A stretch of 64,000 nucleotides of DNA, from assembly GCA_022009775.1 (NCBI GenBank), contig CP091723.1, positions 1,550,001 to 1,614,000 of the forward strand, in the 5' to 3' direction. A model generated the notes under the pieces. That model was given only the letters and a program-made list of their open reading frames with translations, had not been told where the DNA came from and made no database searches. The translations under genes were made by a program, and so were the position numbers. Positions 28,297-37,596 of this stretch are shown one piece after another; the stretch's first letter is position 1, and every line of letters starts with the position of its first letter. This DNA comes from Christensenella sp. (GTDB lineage: Bacteria > Bacillota > Clostridia > Christensenellales > CAG-917).

Positions 28297-29247
28297 ATGA
28301 AAAACGATTTTGAAAGCAAAAACGACAATAGCACACGCAACTCTTCCGGTTCTAAAAGAAACGGCGACTTTTCGCAGGATAAAAACGCACGCCTAAAAAA
28401 GAATACGCAAAATTCAAACGGCAAAAAACGTTACGATTTTGCAAAAAAATCCGCTGAAAACGCAAAGAAGAAAGGCGTTGTAAGATATTCGGGTATTAGC
28501 GACTCGCAAAAAAGTTTTCAAGACAAAAAACAGCCTGAAAAGGAAACGTTTATCCCTTGCGAAACGATGAGCGACGGCACGGTCAGAGAGATAGAGAAGA
28601 TCGTCGGATACACGTTTAAGGACAGAAGACTGCTTGAGCGCGCTTTCACGCACGGCTCTAAAGACCAAAGCGCGACGAAAAACTATCAGTCTCTCGAATT
28701 TCTCGGCGACAGTATTCTCGATTTTGTGATTGCAAAACGTCTTATGGAAATCAATCCCGACGCTCACGAAGGCGCACTCACACGCTTGCGTGCGCAAATC
28801 GTGTCAAAAGAGCCGCTCGCAGAAGAAGTGGCGAAGTTGGGGCTTGAAAACTATCTTATAGTCGGCAAAGGTGAAAACGCAAAGGCAATAAGCAACGGTC
28901 AAAAAACGATGTCGGACATATTCGAAGCGGTGATAGCGGCAATTTATCTTGACAGCGGAAGCATAGATAGCGCCGAAAAATTTATTTTGTCAAAACTTGC
29001 CGATTTGCTGAACGGAAAAGGCAAACACGTCGGAGTTGACGACTACAAGAGCAAACTCAACGAATTTGCTTCACGCAACGACGTTGCCGTATCGTACGAA
29101 GAGCTGAAACGAACCGGTCCCGCACACAATCCGACTTTCGTCGTGGAAGTGAAGGTCAACACCTTCGTTGCAGGCGTCGGAGAAGGAAAAACAAAACGAG
29201 AAGCGGAACAAATTGCCGCAAAACAAGCTCTTGAAAAAATCGAATGA
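28297..29247 (+). CDS. rnc: Ribonuclease III with a long basic N-terminal extension
   Basis: Cleaves double-stranded RNA, maturing rRNA and probably the SRP RNA. The endonuclease domain is marked by LEFLGDSILDFVIAKRL (the family signature) and DIFEAVIAAIYLDSG; the C-terminal dsRNA-binding domain runs from DYKSKLNEFASRND to EAEQIAAKQALEKI. The 316-residue product is about 85 longer than usual because of a Lys/Asn/Ser-rich extension before SDGTVREIEKIVGYTF. The ATG at 28297 is the natural start given its 4-base spacing from plsX. The extension looks disordered and may aid RNA binding. Confidence 0.93.
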   Translation: MKNDFESKNDNSTRNSSGSKRNGDFSQDKNARLKKNTQNSNGKKRYDFAKKSAENAKKKGVVRYSGISDSQKSFQDKKQPEKETFIPCETMSDGTVREIEKIVGYTFKDRRLLERAFTHGSKDQSATKNYQSLEFLGDSILDFVIAKRLMEINPDAHEGALTRLRAQIVSKEPLAEEVAKLGLENYLIVGKGENAKAISNGQKTMSDIFEAVIAAIYLDSGSIDSAEKFILSKLADLLNGKGKHVGVDDYKSKLNEFASRNDVAVSYEELKRTGPAHNPTFVVEVKVNTFVAGVGEGKTKREAEQIAAKQALEKIE

Positions 29248-29336
29248 TGATTTTCTTGTCGGATTTGAAAGTCCTAATCGTTGCGTTATTTGATTAATTG
29301 TACTTGAAAAACAAAAATCGATTATAAATATCAAAA

Positions 29337-29459
29337 TGTTTCACAAAACCGCGATTTTCTTATAAACGCGGTTTTTCTATATTCTAATCTGATTAAATTG
29401 TCAGTTTATCAAAATGATGTTTTAATGTTTCACGGATAGTGTGAAACAATTGTGAAACA
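29337..29459. promoter_or_regulatory. parS-like half-sites upstream of smc
   Basis: TGTTTCAC occurs at 29337-29344 and 29426-29433, and its complement GTGAAACA at 29441-29448 and 29452-29459. The chromosomal parS consensus is TGTTTCACGTGAAACA; here the two halves are separated by 7 bases instead of abutting, with a third half three bases on. The cluster ends 14 bases before the smc -35 box. Confidence 0.5.
29345..29376 (+). terminator. Terminator of plsX-rnc
   Basis: AAAACCGCG/CGCGGTTTTT stem with a 13-base loop, about 100 bases after the rnc stop. Confidence 0.75.
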
Positions 29460-29472
29460 TCTTAAAAACCGC

Positions 29473-29501
29473 TTGAAAAATGCGTTTTTATATGCTAAAA
29501 T
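29473..29501 (+). promoter_or_regulatory. Promoter of smc
   Basis: TTGAAA, 17-base spacer, TAAAAT, about 30 bases before the TTG start of smc. Confidence 0.6.
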
Positions 29502-29532
29502 TATTTAGATTATAATAAGGCGGTATAGTAAC

Positions 29533-32500
29533 TTGTTAAATTTCGTCAAAATCGAAGCAAGGGGTTTCAAATCCTTTGCGGATAAAATCGAAATTCCGTT
29601 TCAGGAAGGCGTAACGGCGATTATCGGACCGAACGGGTGCGGTAAGTCAAACGTTGCCGACGCTATCCGTTGGACGCTCGGTGAACAGAGTGCGAAATCT
29701 TTGCGCGGCAAAAACATGCAGGACGTTATTTTCGCAGGTACGGAAAAGCGTAAGAGCATGTCCTATTGTGAAGTGTCGCTCACGTTCAACAACTCCGACC
29801 AACATATTTTCCCGACGATGCCTTTCGACGAAGTGGTTATCACGAGAAAACTCGACAGAAGCGGACTTTCGGAATATTACATAAACCACAATCGCGTTCG
29901 TATGCGCGACGTCATCTCCCTTTTCCACGACACCGGTATCGGCAAGGAAGGTTATTCCATCATAGGACAGGGTAGAGTTGCCGAAATCATGTCGGCAAAG
30001 CCGGGAGACCGTCGTCAGATTTTCGAAGAAGCGGCAGGTATTTCCAAATTCCGAGCGCAAAGAACTGAAGCGGAGCGCAAACTCGAAAAGACTGCGGTCA
30101 ATCTCGACACGGCAAATCAACTAATCGACGAAATTCAAAAGCAAATCAATCCTTTGCGCCGCCAGGCCGAGACCGCTCAAAAGTATTTTGAACTTAAAAG
30201 CGAACTCAAAAAGAACGAAGTCAATCTCTACATTTACAACTACGAAAACAACCAAAGCATAAAAGAGAAAATAAACGCGAAGATTGACAAGGCTCAGACC
30301 GAATTGAAAATCCGCGAAATGCAACTTGCAGAATGCGTCAAAAAATACGACGATTGCATGCGCGAACTTGCGGGTATCGACAGAGTGTACGACGACGCAA
30401 ACGGCGAATTGTTGTCTCTCAAAGTGGACGCGGCAAAAATCGAAGGTCAAGCGGGAATTCTCAAAGAGCGTATCAACCACATTCAAGGCGAAATCACCCG
30501 TCTTAACAGTGAACTTCAATCAATCGACAATCAACTTATCGTCAGCGGTCAACTCATTCAAAAGGCCGAAGAAAAAAGAAAGCGAATTTCAGGCGTTTTT
30601 GCTTGCAAAGCAGGAAGCGGACGCACTCGAAGCGAAGTATTCCACGCTCACGCGCACTCTTGCGGGATCGGAAACGGATCTTGAAGCGCGCAACAACGAA
30701 TACGTTCGCGCAATTGAAGAACTCGGCGCATTGAAAACAAACCTTTCGAGCATAGTCGCAGAGAAGGGAATAAACGACGAGCGTGCCAAAAACTTGCTTG
30801 AACTCGTAAATCAACAAAAGGCTCGCCTTGACGAAGAACTCACAAACTTGTCCATTTACGACGGTAACGTCAAATCGACGAAAGAGCGCATGCGTCAGGT
30901 TATGAGCGAATACAACGAGACGCTTTCAAGCAAAATGGAGTGTCAGGAAGCGATAAAGAGTTATGGCGAAGACGTTCTTGCTCTCAACCAGAAACTTGCA
31001 ATCGTACTCGGCAATCTCAATCTCGCAACGTCCATAAAGAACGATTATGCAGGTTATCAGGAAGCGGTTAAACGCCTTATGCAAGACTCCAAGCACGACC
31101 CCGTGCTCGAAAGCAAAATTATGGGGGTTATGGCGGAAGTTATCACCGTTCCGAGCGACTTCGAAGCGGCAATCGAATACGCGCTCGGCGGTGCAATGCA
31201 AAACGTGCTCGTAGAAAACGAAAACGACGCAAGAGACCTTATCAACTATTTGAAACAGAAAGGTTACGGGCGTATTACGTTCCGTCCGCTCACGTCGTGC
31301 AGACCGCGCCCGATTGCTCCCGAACATCGCGGAATTCTGACCGAACCCGGTTGCTACGGGCTTGCAAGCGACCTTATCAAATACGACAAGAAATTTGACG
31401 GTTTCGTGCAAACGTTGCTCGGCTCTACGGTTGTCGTCAACAACATCGACAACGCAATAAGAATTTTCAAGAAATACAATCAGGCGGTGAAGATTGTCAC
31501 TCTCGACGGCGAAATTTTCTCGCGCGGCGGCGAAATCACCGGTGGTTCGAGAAGGTCTCAAACAAACGGTTTGCTTGCACAGGAAAAGAAAATCGAGCAG
31601 TATCAAGCCAGCCTTGAAAAAATCAAGAACAATATCGCGCTTTTGAACAAACAAAAAGAAGAGCGTGAGCAGGAACTCAAAGACTGCGAAGAGCGCATCG
31701 AAAGTCTCAACAAGGAAATCGGAGAACTCCGCATAGACAACGGACTCAACGAAGACAAGGCTAAACAGGCTTTTGAAGTGACCGAAGCGCTGAAAGCGGA
31801 AATCGCGGAAAAGGCGAAGGAATACGAAATCGTCAAGGCGCGTATAAAAGAACTGGACGAAAAAGTGAGTTCAATCGACGAGCTTGAAAAAATCGTCAAT
31901 GAAAGGAAAGAAGAATATACTTCGCTTCTCGAAAGTTCGAAGAATACGAGTTCTGAACAGAAGAGCGAGCGCGAAACGATGATGACGCAAGTCACCGAAA
32001 TGCGAGTGAAACTTGCAGGTTACAAGGCAAATCTCGACTCTATCGATCAAGAACTCAACCGCTATAACCGCGAAAAACAATCGCTCGAAGAAGATAAGAT
32101 CGATTGCATCGCAGACCTTAAACGCGAAGAGCAAAACCTTGCCAACATCGAAAATGCACCGGAAAAGACGCAATTTTCAAAGGAAGACGAAGAACGTATC
32201 GCTATTCTCGAAAAGCAAATAACTGAGTTTTCCGAGCGCAAGCAGACGCTCACCGAAACCATCAAAAGTCTCGACGCAGAGAAGACTCGTCTCACGGAAG
32301 AGAAGAGCAAACTCGGTGAAGACAAGGTGCGTGCCGAAGGTATGCTCGAACAGGTTGACATCGAAATCCGCAACCAGCAACAGCATATTCTCGAAGAATA
32401 TGATTTGACTTATTCGAGTTGCCTTGAATTCAAAGATCCCGAATTCAAATCATACGGCGCGCTCACTGTTATATCCGACCTTAAAAAGTCCATAAACAGA

Positions 32501-33121
32501 CTCGGGGACGTCAACCCGCTTGCACTTCAAACGTTACAGGAGACGGAAGCGAGATTGCAAGAACAAGTTACGTATCGCGACGACATTCAAAAAGCGTATG
32601 ACGATATCGTCACGATAATAAACGAACTCACGGGCGAGATGCAAACCAAATTCACCGACGCATTCTCGCAAATCAGCGAGAACTTCAAGGAAGTGTTCCA
32701 ACAACTCTTCGGCGGTGGCAAGGGTGAGCTTCGTCTCAATATGCAAGACACCGACGATCCGCTCGAAGCAGGTATCGATATCTACGCTCAACCCCCGGGA
32801 AAGAAATTGCAAAACATTTCTCTTCTCAGCGGTGGAGAGCAGGCACTCACGGCAATCTCCATTTTGTTTGCAATTCTCAAACTCAAACCGATGCCGTTCT
32901 GTGTGCTTGACGAAATCGAAGCGGCTCTCGACGATGCAAACGTCAACTTGTTTGCGGAATTCCTGAAAAAATTCAGTGACTACACGCAATTCATCGTCAT
33001 AACGCACAGAAAACCGACCATGCGCCACGCAGACACGATTTTCGGCGTTACGATGGAAGAAAAAGGCGTCACCAAGATCGTTTCAATCGAGTTTGAAGAT
33101 GCGGTTAAACACGCAAAATAA
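29533..33121 (+). CDS. smc: Chromosome segregation protein SMC, frameshifted
   Basis: The condensin ATPase, about 1195 residues after removal of one A from the six-A run near 30575 (QKAEEKESEFQAFLLAK). Walker A is GPNGCGKSNVADAI (about residue 32); the coiled-coil arms run either side of a hinge (about residues 500-650) with GGAMQNVLVENENDA and the ITGGSRRSQTNG region. The ABC signature LLSGGEQALTAIS and Walker B PFCVLDEIEAALDDANV are near the C-terminus. The start is TTG at 29533 with AAGGCGG upstream. The gene lies in the usual place between rnc and ftsY, but carries its own promoter and parS-like sites. No scpA, scpB or parB is in the window. Confidence 0.95.
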
Positions 33122-33131
33122 TCGTTGCAAA

Positions 33132-33298
33132 GGCAATGACAACGCGCAAGTATGCGTATTGCCAAGAGCCTAGCAAGATTATTTTGCCACTAACCGCGCA
33201 GAAAATTTGCGCTAGCAGTTCAGGCAAGGACAAAAACTCCTGTCGCAGTTTCGCCAAATTATCTGCTTGGTGTGCGAAAGGGCGGGACACCCGCACCC
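33132..33298 (+). repeat. Dispersed intergenic repeat, copy B
   Basis: Begins 10 bases after the smc stop. Hairpin GGCAAT..ATTGCC with inner GCGCA/TGCGT (33132-33163), CTAACCGCGCAGAAAAT (33190 on), GGACAAAAACTCCTGTCGCAG (33228 on), ATCTGCTTGG, then hairpin GCGGGACACCCGC (33282-33294). Minus-strand reading of the core: QADNLAKLRQEFLS, then QIFCAVS. Confidence 0.75.
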
Positions 33299-33316
33299 GA
33301 ATGAAATTGCCGCAAA

Positions 33317-33418
33317 GGCAATGTCAACACGCAAATATGCGTATTGCCAAGTGCCTAGCAAGATTATTTTGCTACTAACCGCGCAGAGAATTTGCGCTAT
33401 CGGTTAAAGCACGGACAT
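33317..33418 (+). repeat. Dispersed intergenic repeat, copy B2 (truncated tandem copy)
   Basis: A direct repeat of the first two thirds of copy B, offset by 185 bases: hairpin GGCAAT..ATTGCC with inner ACGCA/TGCGT, GCCTAGCAAGATTATTTTGC, ACTAACCGCGCAGAGAAT and CACGGACATAAA, after which similarity stops. Together B and B2 fill the 380-base gap between smc and ftsY. Confidence 0.75.
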
Positions 33419-33501
33419 AAAAGGGCATATATAACTTATTGCTCGTTGGAATATCGCCATTTCTATGGCAAGTACAATAAAATCTTATAAAGGATGACAA
33501 T

Positions 33502-34396
33502 ATGGGATTTTTTTCAAAAAATCAAAGAAGGTATAAAAAGACCAAAGACGCTTTCTCAAAAAAGCTGTTCTTTGCGTTTTCCGCTCGCGAACTCAACGAC
33601 GAGTTTTATGAAAATCTCGAAGAAGCGTTGCTTACGGCTGACGTAGGCATAACTGCAACCGATAATCTCATCGAAGAACTCAAAGACGAGATTTTCAAGC
33701 GCAAAATCAAAAAGCCCGAAGACGCAAAGAGCGTTCTTGCCGAACTTATGGTCGAAGACATCGATTATGACGTGCCCGAATACGAATATCCGCTCGTGAT
33801 TTTGCTTTCGGGAGTGAACGGCGTTGGAAAAACTACTGCAATCGGCAAACTTGCGCATAGATTCAAAGAAGAAGGCAAATCCGTCGTCGTTGCGGCGGCA
33901 GATACGTTCAGAGCGGCGGCAAGCGAGCAACTCGAAGTGTGGGGACAGCGTGCAGGCGTACGTGTGATTCGCCATAGCGAAGGCGCAGATCCGGCGGCAG
34001 TCGTGTTTGACGCGATTTCGTCCGCAAAGGCAAAAGGCAACGACGTGGTGCTTATCGACACGGCGGGCAGACTTCACAACAAAAAGAATCTTATGGCGGA
34101 ACTTCAAAAGATTTGCAGAGTCGTTGACAGAGAACTTCCAAACGCCGATTTCCGCAAATATCTCGTGCTTGACGCAACGACTGGACAAAACGCGGTTTCG
34201 CAAGCGCAAATTTTCAGTGAAGACATCGACACGGACGGCATCATACTCACAAAACTTGACGGAACGGCAAAGGGCGGCGTTGTGCTTGCAATCAGTGAAG
34301 AGTTGGGACTTCCCGTCGTATACGTCGGCGTAGGCGAAAAAAATCGACGATCTGATCCCCTTCAACGCAAAGGAATTCATCGACGCATTGCTGTAA
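33502..34396 (+). CDS. ftsY: SRP receptor FtsY, frameshifted near the end
   Basis: The membrane-associated GTPase that receives SRP-ribosome complexes. About 297 residues after removing one A from the seven-A run near 34338; this gives VYVGVGEKIDDLIPFNAKEF and a stop at 34394-34396 rather than a scrambled tail ending at 34401. NG-domain motifs: LLSGVNGVGKTTAIGKLA (G1), VAAADTFRAAASEQLEVW (G2/insertion box), VLIDTAGRLHNKKNLMAEL (G3), LTKLDGTAKGGV (G4). The acidic A domain is nearly absent, as in many Bacillota. RBS AAAGGATGA. Confidence 0.94.
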
Positions 34397-34426
34397 AATA
34401 GCCGTTTAGATATCCTAAAATATAAA

Positions 34427-34447
34427 AGCGAGACAATTTGTCTCGCT
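34427..34447 (+). terminator. Hairpin after ftsY
   Basis: AGCGAGACAA and TTGTCTCGCT form a ten-bp inverted repeat with a single loop base; only a weak T-rich stretch follows. The next 180 bases hold nothing recognisable before the ylxM promoter. Confidence 0.55.
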
Positions 34448-34626
34448 ATTGAAATTTGTTGGGACATTGTTTTTTTACGCCATATTACATTGTTGTTTGA
34501 TAACGTAGTATATTGGTTTCTTTGCAGTGTGTATCGTTCGTTAGTCGAGCTATTTTGCTGTTTGTTGATTGAAATATATTTTTATTGTCAAAAAATATAA
34601 AATATATCCGTATGTAATGTAAATTT

Positions 34627-34668
34627 GCTTGACACCCTTTTAAATTCGGAGTATTATAGTGTCAAGCA
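34627..34668. promoter_or_regulatory. Palindrome enclosing the ylxM-ffh promoter
   Basis: Perfect ten-base arms TGCTTGACAC (34627-34636) and GTGTCAAGCA (34659-34668) sit over the -35 box and the transcription start. A further TTTGACA lies at 34675-34681. The arrangement looks like a pair of operator half-sites about three helical turns apart. Confidence 0.55.
34629..34657 (+). promoter_or_regulatory. Promoter of ylxM-ffh
   Basis: Perfect TTGACA, 17-base spacer, TATTAT. Confidence 0.75.
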
Positions 34669-34689
34669 ATTGTGTTTGACAGGTGCAAT

Positions 34690-35013
34690 ATGGACAGATT
34701 TGAAATTTCATTGCTCAGGAACTACTACGGTGCGCTCCTGACTCAAAGACAAAACGAGATGCTTGTGATGCATTACGACGAAGATTTGTCTTTTGGTGAA
34801 ATCGCGTCCATTTGCGGCGTATCACGTCAAGCCGTTCTCGACGGAATCAACAAGGGTGAAAAGCATCTTGTAGAATTTGAAGAGAAGTTGCATTGGGTTG
34901 AAAAAGACAAGCGTATCAATAGTCTACTTGACGATTTGACCCTTGCCATCGGCAAGGATGAGACCAAACAAGCGGCTTGCGTGGCCGAGATCAAGCGTAT
35001 ATTGGTGGAATAA
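34690..35013 (+). CDS. ylxM: YlxM/p13-like SRP-associated HTH protein
   Basis: A 107-residue helical protein with a sigma-region-4-like helix-turn-helix: LTQRQNEMLVMHYDEDLSFG followed by EIASICGVSRQAVLDGINKG. YlxM homologues in streptococci and mycoplasmas bind SRP components, and the gene is almost always directly upstream of ffh. Start MDRFEISLLRNYYG at 34690 fits family length. Its TAA shares one base with the ffh ATG, giving tight coupling. It could also act on DNA, given the palindromic promoter. Confidence 0.9.
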   Translation: MDRFEISLLRNYYGALLTQRQNEMLVMHYDEDLSFGEIASICGVSRQAVLDGINKGEKHLVEFEEKLHWVEKDKRINSLLDDLTLAIGKDETKQAACVAEIKRILVE

Positions 35014-36342
35014 TGGCATTATTTGAAAGTCTTTCGGACAGAATGAATCACATCTTCTCGAAACTGCGCAACAAGGGCAGATTGACGGAACTTGAAATAA
35101 AGCAAGCGATGCGCGAGATTCGCGTTGCGCTTTTGGAAGCGGACGTAAACTACAACGTCGTGAAAGACTTCACGGCAAAAGTGAGCGAAAAGGCATTGGG
35201 AGAAGATATTCTCAAATCTCTCACGCCTGCGCAACAAATAGTTAAAATTGTCAACGAAGAACTTTGCGCCCTTATGGGTAGCACTCATCAAAAACTTGCC
35301 GTAAGCGACAAACAGCCCACGATATATATGATGTGCGGTTTGCAGGGCGCAGGTAAGACCACGATGTGCGGAAAACTTGCGACCTATCTCAAAAAGCAAA
35401 ACAAAAGGTTTTGCTCGTTGCAGGGGATATATACAGACCTGCCGCAATACAACAACTCAAAGTCGTTGCGGGCAAAGCGGGCACAGAATGTTTCGAGATG
35501 GGGCAAATCGATCCCGTCAAGATTGCAAAGGCAGGCGTTGAGTATGCGCTCAAAAACGGTTATGACACGATGATAATCGACACGGCAGGCCGTTTGCATA
35601 TCGACGAAACGCTTATGGACGAACTTGTCAACGTAAAGAAAGCGGTCAACCCCACCGAGATTTTGCTTGTGGTTGACAGCATGACGGGACAAGACGCAGT
35701 CACAGTCGCGGATACGTTCAACAAAAACTCGATATAACCGGCGTCATAATGACGAAACTTGACGGAGACACTCGCGGCGGAGCGGCGTTGTCCATCAAAG
35801 CGGTGACGGGCAAGCCGATTAAATTCAACGGCACAGGCGAGAAGATGGAAGATCTCGAACCGTTCCATCCCGAGCGCATGGCGTCTAGAATACTTGGCAT
35901 GGGCGACGTGCTCACGCTCATTGAAAAGGCAGAGCAGGCCATATCGCAGGAAGACGCTCTCAATCTTCAAAAGAAGCTGAAAGAAAATTCCTTTGACCTT
36001 GAAGATTATCTAAGTCAACTTGAAAGCATGAAGAAGATGGGCAATCTATCCGATATGATGTCGATGATACCGGGCATGTCGGGCAAGTTGAAGCAGGGAG
36101 CTCAAATCGATGAAAAGCAGATTGCCAGAACCAAGGCTATCATTCAATCGATGACGCCCAAGGAAAGACACAATCCCGAACTTATCAAAGCGTCGCAGAA
36201 AAAGCGTATCTCAAAAGGTAGCGGCACGAGCATACAGGAAGTCAATCAACTGCTCAAACAGTTTGAAGCGGCAAAGGATTTGATGGCTCGCATGCAGAAG
36301 GGCGGACTTAAAGGGCTTCGCGGTCTGAAAGGACTTTTCTGA
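35013..36342 (+). CDS. ffh: Signal recognition particle GTPase Ffh, two frameshifts
   Basis: The protein subunit of SRP, about 443 residues when two missing A residues are restored, near 35405 (KKQNKKVLLVAGDIYRPAAI) and near 35728 (FNKKLDITGVIMTKLDGD). NG domain: MMCGLQGAGKTTMCGKLA, GDIYRPAAIQQLK, DTAGRLHIDETLM, MTKLDGDTRGGAAL. The C-terminal M domain is Met-rich, with MKKMGNLSDMMSMIPGMSGK and a GSGTSIQEVNQLLKQFEAA block that binds the SRP RNA. It overlaps ylxM by one base. The cognate RNA and receptor genes are also in this window. Confidence 0.95.
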
Positions 36343-36359
36343 CAAAACATCGAGTAAAA

Positions 36360-36385
36360 CGGCGCAACTATTATAAAAAACGCCG
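36360..36385 (+). terminator. Weak hairpin between ffh and rpsP
   Basis: CGGCG/CGCCG with a 16-base AT-rich loop, followed by AAAAA and no T-run; possibly an attenuator or processing site in the leader of rpsP. Confidence 0.35.
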
Positions 36386-36451
36386 AAAAATAGAAATATA
36401 TAACAAAAATATATAACAAAAACAACTTTACACACAAGGAGAATTAACACT

Positions 36452-36700
36452 ATGGTTAAACTTAGACTCACCAGAATGGGCGCAACCAAAGCACCTTTCT
36501 ATCGCATCGTCGCAATGGACTCTCGCAAGGCAAGAGACGGCAAATATATTGACCAAATCGGTTTCTACAATCCCGTTTCCGAACCCAAGCAAATCGTTAT
36601 CGACGCTGACAAAGCAAAAGAATGGCTCGCAAAAGGCGCACAACCCACCGACACCGTTATGGGGCTTCTCGTTTCTCAAGGTATCGTCGAGAAAAAGTAA
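36452..36700 (+). CDS. rpsP: 30S ribosomal protein S16
   Basis: An 82-residue protein with the family start MVKLRLTRMGATKAPFYRIV and DSRKARDGKYIDQIGFYNP. It binds 16S rRNA in the central body of the 30S subunit. AAGGAG lies upstream of the ATG. It opens the conserved rpsP-khpA-rimM-trmD cluster; khpA follows after 13 bases. Confidence 0.97.
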   Translation: MVKLRLTRMGATKAPFYRIVAMDSRKARDGKYIDQIGFYNPVSEPKQIVIDADKAKEWLAKGAQPTDTVMGLLVSQGIVEKK

Positions 36701-36713
36701 TTGGTGATTTCAA

Positions 36714-36953
36714 ATGATTGAATTGGTCGAATATCTCGTCTCCTCGCTTGTTCCCGACGGAGATTATACCGTCGAGATGAGAGACGGCGTCAATGCAAAC
36801 GACATCGTCGTCACGATTGCAAAAAAGGACATCGGCAAGGTTATCGGCAAGCAGGGCAGAATTGCAAAGGCAATCCGCACGCTCGTCAAATCCGCCAGTG
36901 CAAAAAGCAACGTGAAATACAACGTCGTCATTGAAGAGAAAAATGAAATCTGA
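36714..36953 (+). CDS. khpA: KH-domain RNA-binding protein KhpA
   Basis: A 79-residue single KH domain protein with the GxxG loop in GKVIGKQGRIAKAIRTLV. KhpA (formerly YlqC) pairs with KhpB in pneumococci and binds many small RNAs and mRNAs, affecting cell division. The gene sits between rpsP and rimM as in most Bacillota and overlaps rimM by 11 bases. Confidence 0.95.
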   Translation: MIELVEYLVSSLVPDGDYTVEMRDGVNANDIVVTIAKKDIGKVIGKQGRIAKAIRTLVKSASAKSNVKYNVVIEEKNEI

Positions 36954-37446
36954 GTTGACTATTGGAAAGGTTTTGAAACCGCGCGGACTCAAAGGAGAAT
37001 TGAAGTTTGAGACTTATTCTTCCGATCCCGCACGATTTTCTTGCCTGAAAAAACTCGGTATCGACAATACGGAATACGCCGTTGAGCGTATCAGCGTGGA
37101 AGGCAACGTGGCTTATTGCGTGCTTTTGGGCGTTGATAGCGTGGAAAAGGCGGAAAGTCTGCGCGGAAAACTTGTCACTTGTGACAGGAACGATTTGCCC
37201 GCGCTTGAAGAAGGAGAGCATTATATCGTGGACATGATCGGTCTTGCCGTGGTCGTAAACGGCGAAACGAAAGGCAGAATCAGCGACATTTTGCAATATG
37301 GATCTGCCGACGTGTACGTTGTCAAAAACGGTGACGTCCAGTTCAGTTTCCCTGCGATAAAAGGCGTTGTCAAACAGGTTGACATTGACGGCGGCAAGAT
37401 TGTCGTTGATGATTTTCTCTTTGACAGAGTGGTTGTCTACAACTGA
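36943..37446 (+). CDS. rimM: Ribosome maturation factor RimM
   Basis: A 167-residue factor that binds S19 and helps process 16S rRNA. The N-terminal TIGKVLKPRGLKGELKFETY and C-terminal PRC-barrel region (FSFPAIKGVVKQVDIDGGKI) are characteristic. The ATG at 36943 is preferred over a TTG at 36931 because it begins right at the conserved domain; it lies within the khpA end. A terminator follows, separating it from trmD, which is more often directly coupled. Confidence 0.94.
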   Translation: MKSELTIGKVLKPRGLKGELKFETYSSDPARFSCLKKLGIDNTEYAVERISVEGNVAYCVLLGVDSVEKAESLRGKLVTCDRNDLPALEEGEHYIVDMIGLAVVVNGETKGRISDILQYGSADVYVVKNGDVQFSFPAIKGVVKQVDIDGGKIVVDDFLFDRVVVYN

Positions 37447-37456
37447 TGCTTTCAAC

Positions 37457-37486
37457 AAATTCGGCGCATTAGATAGCCGAATTTTT
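37457..37486 (+). terminator. Terminator after rimM
   Basis: AAATTCGGC/GCCGAATTTTT with a 9-base loop, 10 bases after the rimM stop. Confidence 0.85.
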
Positions 37487-37596
37487 GTTGTATAGAACGA
37501 TATATCACTTCGTTTGTCAAATCGAGAAGATATATCGTTTTATATAAGGAATTTCAAATAAACCGTCGGTTTTGTCCGTGGTATGCAAGGTGAAAA

